The position numbers and the translations under genes are program-made. 64,000 nucleotides of DNA from PCC-7336 sp039817825 (lineage in GTDB: Bacteria > Cyanobacteriota > Cyanobacteriia > Thermostichales > PCC-7336): assembly GCA_039817825.1 (NCBI GenBank), contig JBCBVA010000001.1:1-64000 (forward strand). Direction: 5' to 3'. Numbering within the stretch: the first letter of the stretch is position 1; every line of letters begins with the position of its first letter. Under the pieces are notes generated by a model, which saw only the letters and a program-made list of their open reading frames with translations, made no database searches and was not told the origin of the DNA. This document shows positions 35,356 through 44,229 of this stretch, piece after piece.

Positions 35356-35796
35356 GTGGAATTGTCCTGTAAAAGCGAATACGCTCTGCTTGCTATGTTT
35401 GCCCTAGCTCAGAACTTCAGTTCTGGTGAGCCGTTACAAATCAAGTCAATCGCCACCCAACAGGGGATTCCCGAGCGCTATCTCGAACAGTTGCTGGCCA
35501 CACTGCGCCGTCAGGGGTTAGTACGTAGCCTGCGTGGAGCCAAGGGTGGATACTTGCTGGGGCGCGAGCCTTGGACGATCCAACTATTTGAAATTATTGA
35601 AGCGATCGAAGGGGGCGAAGCCAGCAAACAGCGGAATGCTTCGGGGAAAGTGGAGACCCCCGAACACGATATTTTGCAAGACACCTGGGCAGAAGTCCGC
35701 TCCGCAGCCAATGCGGTTCTGCAGAAATATACATTACAAGACCTTTGCGATTTACGAGCCCAGCGCCAACGGGCCAATGTGATGTACTACATTTAG
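35356..35796 (+). CDS. Rrf2-family transcriptional regulator
   Basis: This 146-residue winged-helix repressor starts at GTG 35356, giving (V)ELSCKSEYALLAMFALAQNF. This is the conserved start of cyanobacterial Rrf2 proteins. The longer frame to 35314 adds non-conserved residues. The recognition region is QGIPERYLEQLLATLRRQGLVRSLRGAKGGYLLGREPW. It lacks the three clustered cysteines that hold the [2Fe-2S] cluster in IscR. Only isolated cysteines remain (one at about residue 5 and one near the C-terminus), so an iron-sulfur sensor role is doubtful. Targets are unknown. Confidence 0.85.
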   Translation: MELSCKSEYALLAMFALAQNFSSGEPLQIKSIATQQGIPERYLEQLLATLRRQGLVRSLRGAKGGYLLGREPWTIQLFEIIEAIEGGEASKQRNASGKVETPEHDILQDTWAEVRSAANAVLQKYTLQDLCDLRAQRQRANVMYYI

Positions 35797-35963
35797 GGCA
35801 ACTCGGCCTCCCGGCTGGGATACATGCAGGCTAGTGTTTGGCAGCGGTGGCAAAACCGCGACCGCTCTCGTACAAACCTAACCCCATTGATTTGCCAGCC
35901 AAACTGCAAAGGATAGGTTTGCTGATGTGCCTGTAGCCGTTCTGTGTGAAGAGGATTGTGACT

Positions 35964-37940
35964 GTGTCCATTGCTTTGCAACTGCGTCGCCGCTCGCAGC
36001 TTCTAGGCACCCCTGTGTTTATGACAGGCGATGTGGAGCGGCTGGGGTTTGTGTCGCAGATTTGGGTCGATGTGCATGCCCTCAGAGTGGTGGGATGGTC
36101 GATTCGTCGCGATCGCTCCCCAGTATCCAGTGCACCGCAATCCAGTATTGCCGTGACATTGTCAGCATCACAACTGTTGGGCACTGGGGCACTGTTGCTA
36201 GAGTCCGGGGCACTATCCACCCCGTTAAACACTGACGCATACGCCCGATTAATTCCCCAAGTCTTGAAGACCCAAACAGGGGTTTCTTTGGGACGACTCA
36301 AAGACTTCACGTTCGATTTAGCCTCGGGGGCGATCGCCTCCGTCCGCACCTCCGGCACTGGCATTCCGCTCTTACCTGCTGCCTTAGACAGCACCTTTGA
36401 AATCCCCCGCACCGATCTAATCTCCAACGAGTCCTTAACCGCTGCAGACGGGGCAGAAGAGCGATTGACGCTGCTGAAACGAGGACTGTTAGAGCAGGCG
36501 GGGATTGGCAAGTTCAACTGGGCACTGCCTCTGTCGGCAAGCGAGGCTCCAGCACCGGATAAGGGTACGTTGGAAGCGATCGCAGAAGCTACAGCAGCTC
36601 CTCTATCGGTCGAGACCACTAGTGCAGAGTCAGAGACTGCAGTTAATTCTGAGGATCCAAATTCTGGGGCATCGAACCCTGAGGATGCGGGTACAGATTT
36701 ACCTGAAACGTCGATCGCGAGCGATCGCAAAACTGACGAGAAGCCTTTGGACCGGGCGATCGAAGTATTGACATCATCAATCCAGCCCCTCTTGCAAAAG
36801 TTGCCAACGCCTCTGCGTCAGCGCTTGGGGCTATCCGATTTAGAACCAGAAGAAGAAGCCTCTCAACCTTCTAGTCCCATCGCATCAGAAGAGAGTGTCG
36901 GCTTAGAAGAGGGGGTTGACGTAGAAGACAGTGTCGAGACTTCAGCCCCCATAGCAGCAGAAGATTCAGAGGAGAGTGTCGGCGAAGAGGAGGGTGTCGA
37001 CGTAGAAGAGAGCGCTGACGTAGAGGAGGGTGTCGAAACTTCAGAGGAGCCTGAAATTACCCCTGATACTGCTGATTCAAGCGAGCAAGACACGGTAGAA
37101 AATACAGCTGATTCAACTGCTGAGATTTCTGCCGATCGCACCGAAGTGATAGAGGAAGAGCCAGAAGCGAGTGTTCCTCCAAAATCATCAAGTGATGAAG
37201 ACGTTGTCGCAACAGCTCCTGACACCCACTCACCCGAACCCTTGGAGGAAAAAGAGGACTCGGACGAAGAGCCTGAAGAGCAGTCTGAGGTTGTGGATCG
37301 CGTGACGCACGAATCTGAGGAGGAAGCTCAGCAAGAGGTTGAATCGGAAAGCGGAGACGAGGCGACGGCAGAAGACGAGCAGCCACCGATCTCGACTGAA
37401 ACTAACATCCCTACGTCAGATTCTGGTCGGGGTTCGGAACCAGCTGGGATCGTTGACGAAGATGTAGAATCGCCTCCCGAAGCAGAATCTATCAATTCTG
37501 AGATTGAGGTTGTGGAAGCGGGCACTAGCAATGTGAGTGAGAATGCTCCAACGGCTCCAGTTGGCTCCACGATTGCGGCTGCTTCGGTAGCAGTCACCAC
37601 TGGAATTGTCAGTTCAGGAACCACCGCAATCGGCACATCTCCAGAAACACAGACAGAGGTAGAAAGCGTTGCACCATCATCCCCTCCCGCCGCTCCTCCA
37701 CCAGTCGCTCCTCCACCAGTCGCTCCTTCAACTGCAGCACCGCAACCCTCTGACGATACCGTCCCTCCGGCATTACAGCCATCCCTCCCACGCGTACCTC
37801 GCTCGGCACCTCAGACTACGAGCGAGCCATCCCAAGCCAAACCGGGAGCTCCACTCCAAAGCTTTGTGTCCTTACCACAATCTAAAGGCCGCGTTCCAAA
37901 ATCAGGGGGGGTGTTTGAGCCTCAGGTTAAGGGCAGTTAA
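35964..37940 (+). CDS. PRC-barrel protein with long acidic repeat region and proline-rich tail
   Basis: The first ~200 residues hold two PRC-barrel-like units: RRRSQLLGTPVFMTGDVERLGFVSQIWVDVHALRVVGWSI, then RLIPQVLKTQTGVSLGRLKDFTFDLASGAIASVRTSG. The middle (about 290-540) is very acidic, rich in E, S, D and V, with near-repeats such as EEGVDVEDSVETS and EEGVDVEESADVEEGVETSEE. The end is Pro/Ala/Ser-rich (APPPVAPPPVAPSTAAPQP) with a basic tip. No membrane segment is evident. GTG at 35964 is preferred. The frame extends to GTG 35946. Comparable proteins may act as scaffolds, but the function is not known. Confidence 0.7.
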   Translation: MSIALQLRRRSQLLGTPVFMTGDVERLGFVSQIWVDVHALRVVGWSIRRDRSPVSSAPQSSIAVTLSASQLLGTGALLLESGALSTPLNTDAYARLIPQVLKTQTGVSLGRLKDFTFDLASGAIASVRTSGTGIPLLPAALDSTFEIPRTDLISNESLTAADGAEERLTLLKRGLLEQAGIGKFNWALPLSASEAPAPDKGTLEAIAEATAAPLSVETTSAESETAVNSEDPNSGASNPEDAGTDLPETSIASDRKTDEKPLDRAIEVLTSSIQPLLQKLPTPLRQRLGLSDLEPEEEASQPSSPIASEESVGLEEGVDVEDSVETSAPIAAEDSEESVGEEEGVDVEESADVEEGVETSEEPEITPDTADSSEQDTVENTADSTAEISADRTEVIEEEPEASVPPKSSSDEDVVATAPDTHSPEPLEEKEDSDEEPEEQSEVVDRVTHESEEEAQQEVESESGDEATAEDEQPPISTETNIPTSDSGRGSEPAGIVDEDVESPPEAESINSEIEVVEAGTSNVSENAPTAPVGSTIAAASVAVTTGIVSSGTTAIGTSPETQTEVESVAPSSPPAAPPPVAPPPVAPSTAAPQPSDDTVPPALQPSLPRVPRSAPQTTSEPSQAKPGAPLQSFVSLPQSKGRVPKSGGVFEPQVKGS

Positions 37941-37986
37941 CGAGTGTTTTGTCAGGCTTACTTTTAGGGATGCCAGCTCTTCGGAT

Positions 37987-38083
37987 GTATAGCAGTGGCC
38001 ACACCACTGCGGACATTTCAGCTATGTCGATCCCTGACTGTGCATAGAAATCTCTGTCCTAACTGAAATGGCAAGAGCTATAC
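37987..38083. repeat. 97-bp palindromic element with GTATAGC/GCTATAC ends
   Basis: The terminal inverted repeats GTATAGC (37987-37993) and GCTATAC (38077-38083) enclose a perfect internal hairpin, GCAGTGG-CCACA-CCACTGC (37992-38010), and a CATTTCAG/CTGAAATG pair. Bases 38005-38080 match the repeat at the start of the window. The layout is that of a small non-autonomous mobile element. It sits between the convergent PRC-barrel and tadA genes. Confidence 0.78.
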
Positions 38084-38154
38084 GTTGCAGTCAGGCTGGC
38101 AGTGAACCTGAATCCCCTGTCTTCAGGGTGACAGAGCACTCGCCCGAGACACGT

Positions 38155-38652
38155 TTATTCCGATCGCTGACTGCTGCGCAGTTTCTGGGACTGACGTAAT
38201 TGTTGGAACCAGTTTTGCAATAGCTGCCGACAGTCCTGCTCCAAAACACCGCCAATTGCTTCCGGCTGGTGAAACGATGCCGCACTGGCGGGCAAATTGA
38301 GCACGCTACGAATTGCACCTGCCTTCGGATCGTCTGCCCCATAGACCACTCGGGCAATCCGAGCTTGTGACAGGGCACTGGCGCACATGGGGCAAGGCTC
38401 AAGGGTGACGTACAGCGTACAGTCGCTCAATTGCCAATCCTGACGAACGGCCCCAGCTTGGCGGAGCACCACGATCTCGGCATGAGCAGTAGGATCGCGA
38501 TCGCGCTCTCGCCGGTTACTCCCCTCTGCTAGTAATTGGCCGCGACCATCCACCACCAGCGCTCCCACCGGGACTTCTCCCTCAGCACCAGCAGCTTTGG
38601 CCAATGCGATCGCCCGTCTCATCCACATTTGATGGGAAGTGCCTATTGCCAT
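38155..38652 (-). CDS. tadA: tRNA-specific adenosine deaminase TadA
   Basis: This enzyme deaminates the wobble adenosine 34 of tRNA-Arg(ACG) to inosine. The 165-residue protein has the zinc-deaminase signature H57-A-E59 (HAEIVVLRQAG) and PC87-PMC90, with the GEVPVGALVVD opening block. The length fits the family. The C-terminal tail (LQNWFQQLRQSQKLRSS) is basic, as needed for tRNA binding. ATG at 38652. The birA gene starts divergently 53 bases away. Confidence 0.93.
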   Translation of the reverse strand: MAIGTSHQMWMRRAIALAKAAGAEGEVPVGALVVDGRGQLLAEGSNRRERDRDPTAHAEIVVLRQAGAVRQDWQLSDCTLYVTLEPCPMCASALSQARIARVVYGADDPKAGAIRSVLNLPASAASFHQPEAIGGVLEQDCRQLLQNWFQQLRQSQKLRSSQRSE

Positions 38653-38704
38653 CGATCGTCCAGTTCTGCTTGGCTATTGTCCCTAGCCCCAGACCAATTG
38701 TGAT

Positions 38705-39547
38705 GTGCTTCTACGACTGTCAATGCTAAATCCCCTTCATTTACGCGCATTGTTACGCACGCGCTACTGCGGACGCCATGTACTGCAATTTTGCCAATTG
38801 GATTCCACCAACCGTTTGTTAGCGGAGTGGGCCAAGCGCCAGCAGGACAGCGATCTACCGTTATCGGAAGGGACTGCAGCGATCGCAACCCGTCAATCCA
38901 GCGGTCGGGGGCAGCGAGGACACGAGTGGATATCGGCACCAGGCGGGCTATACGCTTCGGTGTTGCTATACCCAGATGTGGAGGCAAACCGGCTTTTGGA
39001 ATTAACCCTCGCAGTGGCGTGGGGAGTTGCCGTGCAGTTGCGCGAGTGCAGGGGGCTGGATGTGCGGCTGAAGTGGCCCAATGACTTGATGGTGGAGGGT
39101 CGCAAGTTGGGGGGAGTACTGCTGCAAGCTCAGTTGATAGGAGGGCGAGTGCGATCGCTGGTGGTAGGTGTCGGGCTCAACGGCTACAACCCAACTCCAG
39201 ATATTGGAATATCTCTGGCTGATGTAATGACCGAAGATATCGGTCTGACCGCCATAAATCTGACCACCATAGCCGCCGATGTGTTTGCCGGGATTGAACG
39301 GGGATACGAATGCTGGAAACCGGATGGATTATCGGGACTCGTTCCGAGCTATCAATCGCTGATGCTGCATTGCGATCGTCCGATAGACCTGACTGGCACC
39401 AACGCTCACAGACAAGAAACCGGAACCGTCATCGGAATCGATCCGAATGGTCAACTACAAGTCAACGTGGGTGGACAGCTCACAACCTTTGAGCCCGGCC
39501 ACATTCAACTGGGGTACGCAACCAAAACATCTCCCTCCTCCCGCTGA
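38705..39547 (+). CDS. birA: Biotin-[acetyl-CoA carboxylase] ligase (BirA without DNA-binding domain)
   Basis: This enzyme attaches biotin to the carrier subunit of acetyl-CoA carboxylase. At 280 residues from GTG 38705 (274 from ATG 38723) it lacks the N-terminal helix-turn-helix of E. coli BirA, so it is a ligase only. The adenylate loop GRGQRGHEW lies at 67-75, KWPNDLMVEGRKLGGVL from about 123 supplies the catalytic lysine, and a small C-terminal domain (TGTVIGIDPNGQLQVNVGG) closes the protein. Confidence 0.92.
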   Translation: MLLRLSMLNPLHLRALLRTRYCGRHVLQFCQLDSTNRLLAEWAKRQQDSDLPLSEGTAAIATRQSSGRGQRGHEWISAPGGLYASVLLYPDVEANRLLELTLAVAWGVAVQLRECRGLDVRLKWPNDLMVEGRKLGGVLLQAQLIGGRVRSLVVGVGLNGYNPTPDIGISLADVMTEDIGLTAINLTTIAADVFAGIERGYECWKPDGLSGLVPSYQSLMLHCDRPIDLTGTNAHRQETGTVIGIDPNGQLQVNVGGQLTTFEPGHIQLGYATKTSPSSR

Positions 39548-39556
39548 ATCAAACCA

Positions 39557-42500
39557 CTAGGAAAACGCCGAGATAGCCGCCGAAAATCCCATAAAGAATC
39601 CCAGTGCAAACTTGCCAATGAACTGAATGAAGAACAAAAGTGTCAACCCCAAAACCAACTTGAATAGATTGCCGCGATCGAGCATGAAGTCTTTGAAAAT
39701 GCTCCCAGCTCCACTCAATATCGCAAACCTGCGGAAGGGGCTTGTTAACAGGCTAAATAATGGAATGAAGTGAAACGCTGATACTAAGGCTGAATCAAGT
39801 GCACCGTAGATAATGGCAACGATCAACACCGTTTCCAAAGAGGTAGCAGCAACACCAATACTTAAGGACGTCGTTAACAATAGCCCTACGGCAGCCAAAA
39901 AGACATTAATACCTGCCCAGAAAAATGGGTTCAGCAGTATTCCCACTTGATTGACGACATCTACAAATGGGTTGCCATCGTAGGGGGTCGCTGGCCACGC
40001 CACAGGGATTTCATCGAGTACCAATACCTGAGGACCTGACATTTCTGCAGCCCATTCGTCAGGAATATCAGAGACCTCGTCGTCCCACGCGCTTCCCCAG
40101 CCTTCCAAACTTGCGACACAGGCAGTACGAACCATCGATCCCGAACTGCTATCTGGACCAGGATATTGAATATCGACAAGATAGACCCCTGGTAGGGTTT
40201 CTGAAACAGAACTCAAAGTACTGGTGATAGGAGTACTGATGCTATCTGAGAAAAAGCTTGCATTTTGTTCGCAAGCTTGAACTAGCGAAGCTTCCTCTTC
40301 ATACGTTGGAGTGTAGGGGGTTGAGGTCGCCATAGATCTGACACCGTCAGGGGTTGCGACCAGGGCTGCAAGTTCGCAGGCTTGTGGAGATGCTGACGAC
40401 TGACACTCGGGAAGTTCGAGGGAGTAAAGCTCATTAGACGAGCCGGTAACAACCACGATCGCCATATAGACAACCCAGGCTAATGGCAGGACAAACCGCA
40501 ACCACTTGGGATAGTTGATTTTCCGGCTGCTGGAGCTGTCGTTTTCCGCAGCTACCTGCTGATATGCCTCTGGCGAGTAAGGAGACTGGTACGCCGGTTC
40601 TCCCGAGACTGGCATAGCGGTGTTGCCCGATTGAGCTGCCGGTTTCGGAGTAGGAGGAGCCGCTTTGGGCGCATTCAAAACAGTGTCGATTTGCTGAATC
40701 GTGTCTGCCGGTTGTTCGCAGTATCGACTGAACCAGATGGCTGCCTTTCTCAGGTCCGAATCGGAGAGCCCCTCTAATTCCTGAAGCCAGCCAGAAGCAT
40801 TTTGGGGCTTTTGTCCTTTGAAGATCCGATCGACGCTGTCAATCGCACCCATCTTCTCAGCATCAGACAATTGGTGAAACGTCTTCAGTAGCGTCGCCAC
40901 TTGGTCTGAAGGAGGTAGCAACTTCCCTTGCAATAGCAGGCGATTGCGGACGAAGCAGTACTGAGATAGTTCGACCGAGGAGCCAGCTTGTTTCTCTTCT
41001 GGCTCGGCAACAGCCCCCCCATTCCCAACAACTGGACTAGCCGCCCGAGGCATCTGCTCTGCGGACAGACTCAATAAGGCTTTGCGCTCTGTTTCCCGCT
41101 GTCCGGCAGCCCGACTGTAGAACCAAAACGATTCAAGACTGGCGTTTGGCAACTGTTGCAGTTCGTGGCGGACGCGATCGCCGACCCCCTCAAAATCAAA
41201 TCGCGCATCCGCCGCTCGGTTGGCGCAAATATGCCACTTTCCATCGCGCATCGCCACCTGAAACTGCAGCCCATCCGCCCGAAAATGGCTGTTGAGAGCA
41301 AATTTGATATCTTCAGCAGCGATCGGCCCCGAAGCAGGGTGACTGGCAACCGCAGACTGTTCAGCAATCCCCATCGTGGGAGCAGTCCCCGCCGGAACTA
41401 TTTCCGTAGCAGAGTCCTCATCTACAGTTCCATCAACTGTCCGAGCCGCAAAAGACGACAACACCGACCCCTTCGCTCCACCAAGCTGCACCATTTCAGT
41501 CGCCGACTCTTCATCGACGTCAGCAGCAAACTGAGGTACTCCCCCAGGTATTCGTCCTTCTGGCAAACCTGATAGCGACACCATTTCCGTAGCAGACTCC
41601 TCATCCACTACCTCTCCGAATTGATGAGTGGCAGAGGACGGCATGCCCGTACCAGCATGGCCAAGGGACACCATTTCGGTGGCAGATTCCTCATCCCAAC
41701 TCTCGCCGGCAGCCCCTCTGGCAGAGGCTATCCCCGCTGCGGTATGGCCGAGGGACACCATTTCGGTGGCAGACTCCTCATCCCAACTCTCGCCGGCAGA
41801 CGCTCCAGATAAAGAAGATGCAGGTGAAGCAGACATGGCAGCGCCACCCTGCCCCAACGGAACCATTTCAGTTTCAGAATGTTCGTCTAGGGCTCGATCG
41901 ACCTGCTGTACAGAGGAGAGCGACTGACCGCTGCCTTGCCCACCCAAACTCACCATTTCGGTGGCAGCATCTTCATCTACATCACGTTGCCCATCGGACA
42001 TATAGACCTGTTGGAGATCGCCCCCGAGAGGCACCATCTCCGTATCCGCGTGTTCTTCTAGTCCCTCAACACCAGTGTCGGAAGCATCATCTGGAATCTC
42101 TTCGGGCAACCCAGCCGAGGGGAGGGACACCATCTCAGTCGCCACATCATCGTCATTGGGATGCGAATGGTCGATGACTTGAGGTGCTTTGACAATATTC
42201 GGGATGGTTGTCCCGGACCCTGCGATCTCAGTAGCAGCGTCGGCCTGATCCCGAGAGATGCCCGCATATCCGATCGCCCTTTGCATCTCGTCTGTGGTGC
42301 CGGTTAATTGCACCATGTCATTGGGGAGCGCATCGGTTGTCTGTCCGAAATCGGGTTCAGCCATACTCGATTTGCGCTCGGGGGCTGACCGAGTAAACGT
42401 GTGGCGCGGAGTTTGGATATAGGTTTGCCAATTGGGTTGAGTATTGCCTAACTCTCGGCTGTACAGCCAAAACCCGTCTGCCGGACCGCTAAATCGATCG

Positions 42501-42676
42501 ACGACGGCTTGCTGTATCCCAGCTGTAATACGGGTGTAGTCGATCTGTGCACCTGGCTGGTGATTGAGATAAACATGCAGGACTTGGCTGTGCTCGACAA
42601 TCTGAAAGAAAATGTCGTCGGCTTGAAACTGCTCGTTTAAAGATTGAGCGATCGCATCGGCACTGGAGGAGGGCAT
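39557..42676 (-). CDS. Large membrane protein with an ~11-unit (A/S)TEMVxLG repeat ladder
   Basis: This 1039-residue protein belongs to no family I recognise. Residues about 8-95 and 455-535 are two copies of one domain (SLNEQFQADDIFFQI...FWLYSRELG and ALNSHFRADGLQFQV...FWFYSRAAG). Between them an acidic ladder of about 30-residue units repeats D-E-x-S-A-T-E-M-V-S-L-G, with the threonine at 149, 180, 212, 239, 269, 304, 333, 363, 393 and 424. A degenerate first unit has N119. A helical domain (about 570-670) and a linker follow. Then come a membrane helix at about 724-746, an extracytoplasmic part with several cysteines, and hydrophobic helices at about 912-975 and 1003-1036. ATG at 42676. 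Confidence 0.8.
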   Translation of the reverse strand: MPSSSADAIAQSLNEQFQADDIFFQIVEHSQVLHVYLNHQPGAQIDYTRITAGIQQAVVDRFSGPADGFWLYSRELGNTQPNWQTYIQTPRHTFTRSAPERKSSMAEPDFGQTTDALPNDMVQLTGTTDEMQRAIGYAGISRDQADAATEIAGSGTTIPNIVKAPQVIDHSHPNDDDVATEMVSLPSAGLPEEIPDDASDTGVEGLEEHADTEMVPLGGDLQQVYMSDGQRDVDEDAATEMVSLGGQGSGQSLSSVQQVDRALDEHSETEMVPLGQGGAAMSASPASSLSGASAGESWDEESATEMVSLGHTAAGIASARGAAGESWDEESATEMVSLGHAGTGMPSSATHQFGEVVDEESATEMVSLSGLPEGRIPGGVPQFAADVDEESATEMVQLGGAKGSVLSSFAARTVDGTVDEDSATEIVPAGTAPTMGIAEQSAVASHPASGPIAAEDIKFALNSHFRADGLQFQVAMRDGKWHICANRAADARFDFEGVGDRVRHELQQLPNASLESFWFYSRAAGQRETERKALLSLSAEQMPRAASPVVGNGGAVAEPEEKQAGSSVELSQYCFVRNRLLLQGKLLPPSDQVATLLKTFHQLSDAEKMGAIDSVDRIFKGQKPQNASGWLQELEGLSDSDLRKAAIWFSRYCEQPADTIQQIDTVLNAPKAAPPTPKPAAQSGNTAMPVSGEPAYQSPYSPEAYQQVAAENDSSSSRKINYPKWLRFVLPLAWVVYMAIVVVTGSSNELYSLELPECQSSASPQACELAALVATPDGVRSMATSTPYTPTYEEEASLVQACEQNASFFSDSISTPITSTLSSVSETLPGVYLVDIQYPGPDSSSGSMVRTACVASLEGWGSAWDDEVSDIPDEWAAEMSGPQVLVLDEIPVAWPATPYDGNPFVDVVNQVGILLNPFFWAGINVFLAAVGLLLTTSLSIGVAATSLETVLIVAIIYGALDSALVSAFHFIPLFSLLTSPFRRFAILSGAGSIFKDFMLDRGNLFKLVLGLTLLFFIQFIGKFALGFFMGFSAAISAFS

Positions 42677-42958
42677 TCGGCTGAGGGCAATGACTGCAGG
42701 TAAGGTACCCAGATGCCACGATTCGCTCGCACAGCTCCCAACGATTTACGACAATCCATTGATGCCCCTCCATCTCGCCCCGCACTCAGTTCTGAAGTGA
42801 GGGCCAAACGCCAACCCGACCAAACTCGCATTTAGTCTGCTAGAAAAAACGACTGCCGAGTAACAGACACGTGCCAAGCAGCCAATAATTGCAAAGTGAA
42901 GGTGAGAGTGAAAACGTGTCCTGGGACGAGCAGGAGAATCCCCCAGCCAGAAGACTCG

Positions 42959-43291
42959 CTATCCTGCTGCAACTTCCTCCAGAATTGCTTGAACTCGTTT
43001 GCGGAATTCTCCTTTCATGTGTCCGCCACGGATCTCGCCCAAGATTGTGAACTCTCCCTCGGGCTCGTCACAAACGAAATAAGTCGGCCAACCCATGCTG
43101 GACTTATCAGGATACCGAGAGATGAGAATGTTGCGGTACTGACGGTAGGTTTTGCCATCTTGCAGCTTGATGTCGATAAATCGCAGGCCCAATTCCCCAG
43201 AAACCTTTTCGTCAAAGAAGGACATCTTGTGGCAAATGCCGCATTCAGTTGAGGAGAATTTAACGAGAGTGCGATCCACGGCTAGCAGCAA
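42959..43291 (-). CDS. Thioredoxin-like protein with CGIC motif
   Basis: The 110-residue single domain has the redox motif C17-GI-C20 in FSSTECGICHKMSFFDEKV. It has the cis-proline region in SSMGWPTYFVCDEPEGEF and ends in a helix (FRKRVQAILEEVAAG). It resembles the small thioredoxin-fold family of cyanobacteria and is probably cytoplasmic. TTG at 43291 opens the frame. GTG at 43279 is also possible, and neither has a good ribosome site. Partners are unknown. Confidence 0.78.
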   Translation of the reverse strand: MLLAVDRTLVKFSSTECGICHKMSFFDEKVSGELGLRFIDIKLQDGKTYRQYRNILISRYPDKSSMGWPTYFVCDEPEGEFTILGEIRGGHMKGEFRKRVQAILEEVAAG

Positions 43292-43542
43292 TAAACGACT
43301 ATTTATCTAATCAGTATGTCACGGGATTGCTGGCTAGTGTGGGATTAAGGGCGTTCGTGCAAGGCTACAAAGAAAAGTCGTGACCACCCGTCAGATCCCT
43401 AAACTCAAATAAATGCCTTCAAAGGAATCTTAAGACAAGCTATGAATCATCAAGATTCCAATGATTTGAGTCGCTCGATACACTTTTCCTCTCACCTTGT
43501 GCCCATACTCTTTTTATTCGGAAAACCTCTAGCAATGTTCGG

Positions 43543-43570
43543 CCTCTCCTCCGTGGAGAGGTTTTCTTTT
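43543..43570 (+). terminator. Terminator-like hairpin
   Basis: CCTCTCC and GGAGAGG form a 7-bp stem with a 5-base loop, followed by TTTTCTTTT. It points to the plus strand, yet no plausible gene precedes it on that strand. A 59-codon frame from 43442 runs through it and does not look real. It may end a small RNA transcribed from about 43300-43540. Confidence 0.5.
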
Positions 43571-43974
43571 GCTGGGGTGACGTTATCCCTCAGCACTCGG
43601 CCTGGGGGCGGCTTGCAATGAGTAGTGCGATCGGTCATGTCCCAGTTTTGTGGAGAGAGTATACCCGCAGAAAAGTTCGGTTGTTTTTTCAAGACCGCTC
43701 TGATGTATGACACCGTCGTTGGCTTGTTTATCAACCACTAAGAATTTGGCCTGGCCTGCTAGAACCATTACGCAGAAGTAGTACAGGGCTCGTCTGTTTT
43801 GATTCTGACAGCCTGATGCAAGTCAGTGGGGGGACAACTGGCGATGGAGGGGAGACACTGGAGTCAATTCGACTGGAGAAGATGACGGTGCATGCTCGGA
43901 CGATGGCTTTGCCGCCATGGCCGATTAACCATTACTAACTGGCGTGGATTGGACGCACAAGCTGTTGTACCTAG

Positions 43975-44044
43975 ACTGGCTTGTGTCTGGACTGGCTTCT
44001 GTCTGGACTGGCTTGTGTCTGGACTGGCTTCTGTCTGGACTGGT
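43975..44044. repeat. 16-bp tandem repeat, about 4.4 copies
   Basis: The unit ACTGGCTTGTGTCTGG occurs at 43975, 43991, 44007 and 44023, with a partial fifth copy from 44039. Units alternate at one position (TTGTG or TTCTG). It lies about 185 bases before the permease gene. The remaining bases 43571-43974 and 44045-44229 hold no gene I can support. One further palindrome, GACACT-AGAC-AGTGTC, lies at 44156-44171, about 60 bases before the permease start. Confidence 0.85.
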
Positions 44045-44229
44045 TTGACCTGAACGAGTGCCCCGTCACTGTTAAGAATGGGGATCGACACTTAACCAAA
44101 GGCTGACTGCAAAAGCGTGGGTGACAAATGGCATCCCACACAGTAAGTCTGTCAGGACACTAGACAGTGTCTGAGTTAAGACGCTCGCTGGGTCAGACGC
44201 GCTAACGATGTGAGCTGTGGGGTAGACGG

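Noticed and set aside
35831..36730. 299-codon minus-strand frame opposite the PRC-barrel gene
   Set aside because: The plus-strand frame has recognisable PRC-barrel units. The minus one has only low-complexity Ser-rich sequence that mirrors it.
43492..43734. 80-codon minus-strand frame crossing the orphan hairpin
   Set aside because: I first considered a transposase remnant, but no transposase motif is visible and it crosses a probable terminator.
43864..44091. 75-codon minus-strand frame with Gln/Thr repeats
   Set aside because: The repeats only reflect the 16-bp tandem DNA repeat. There is no sign of translation.
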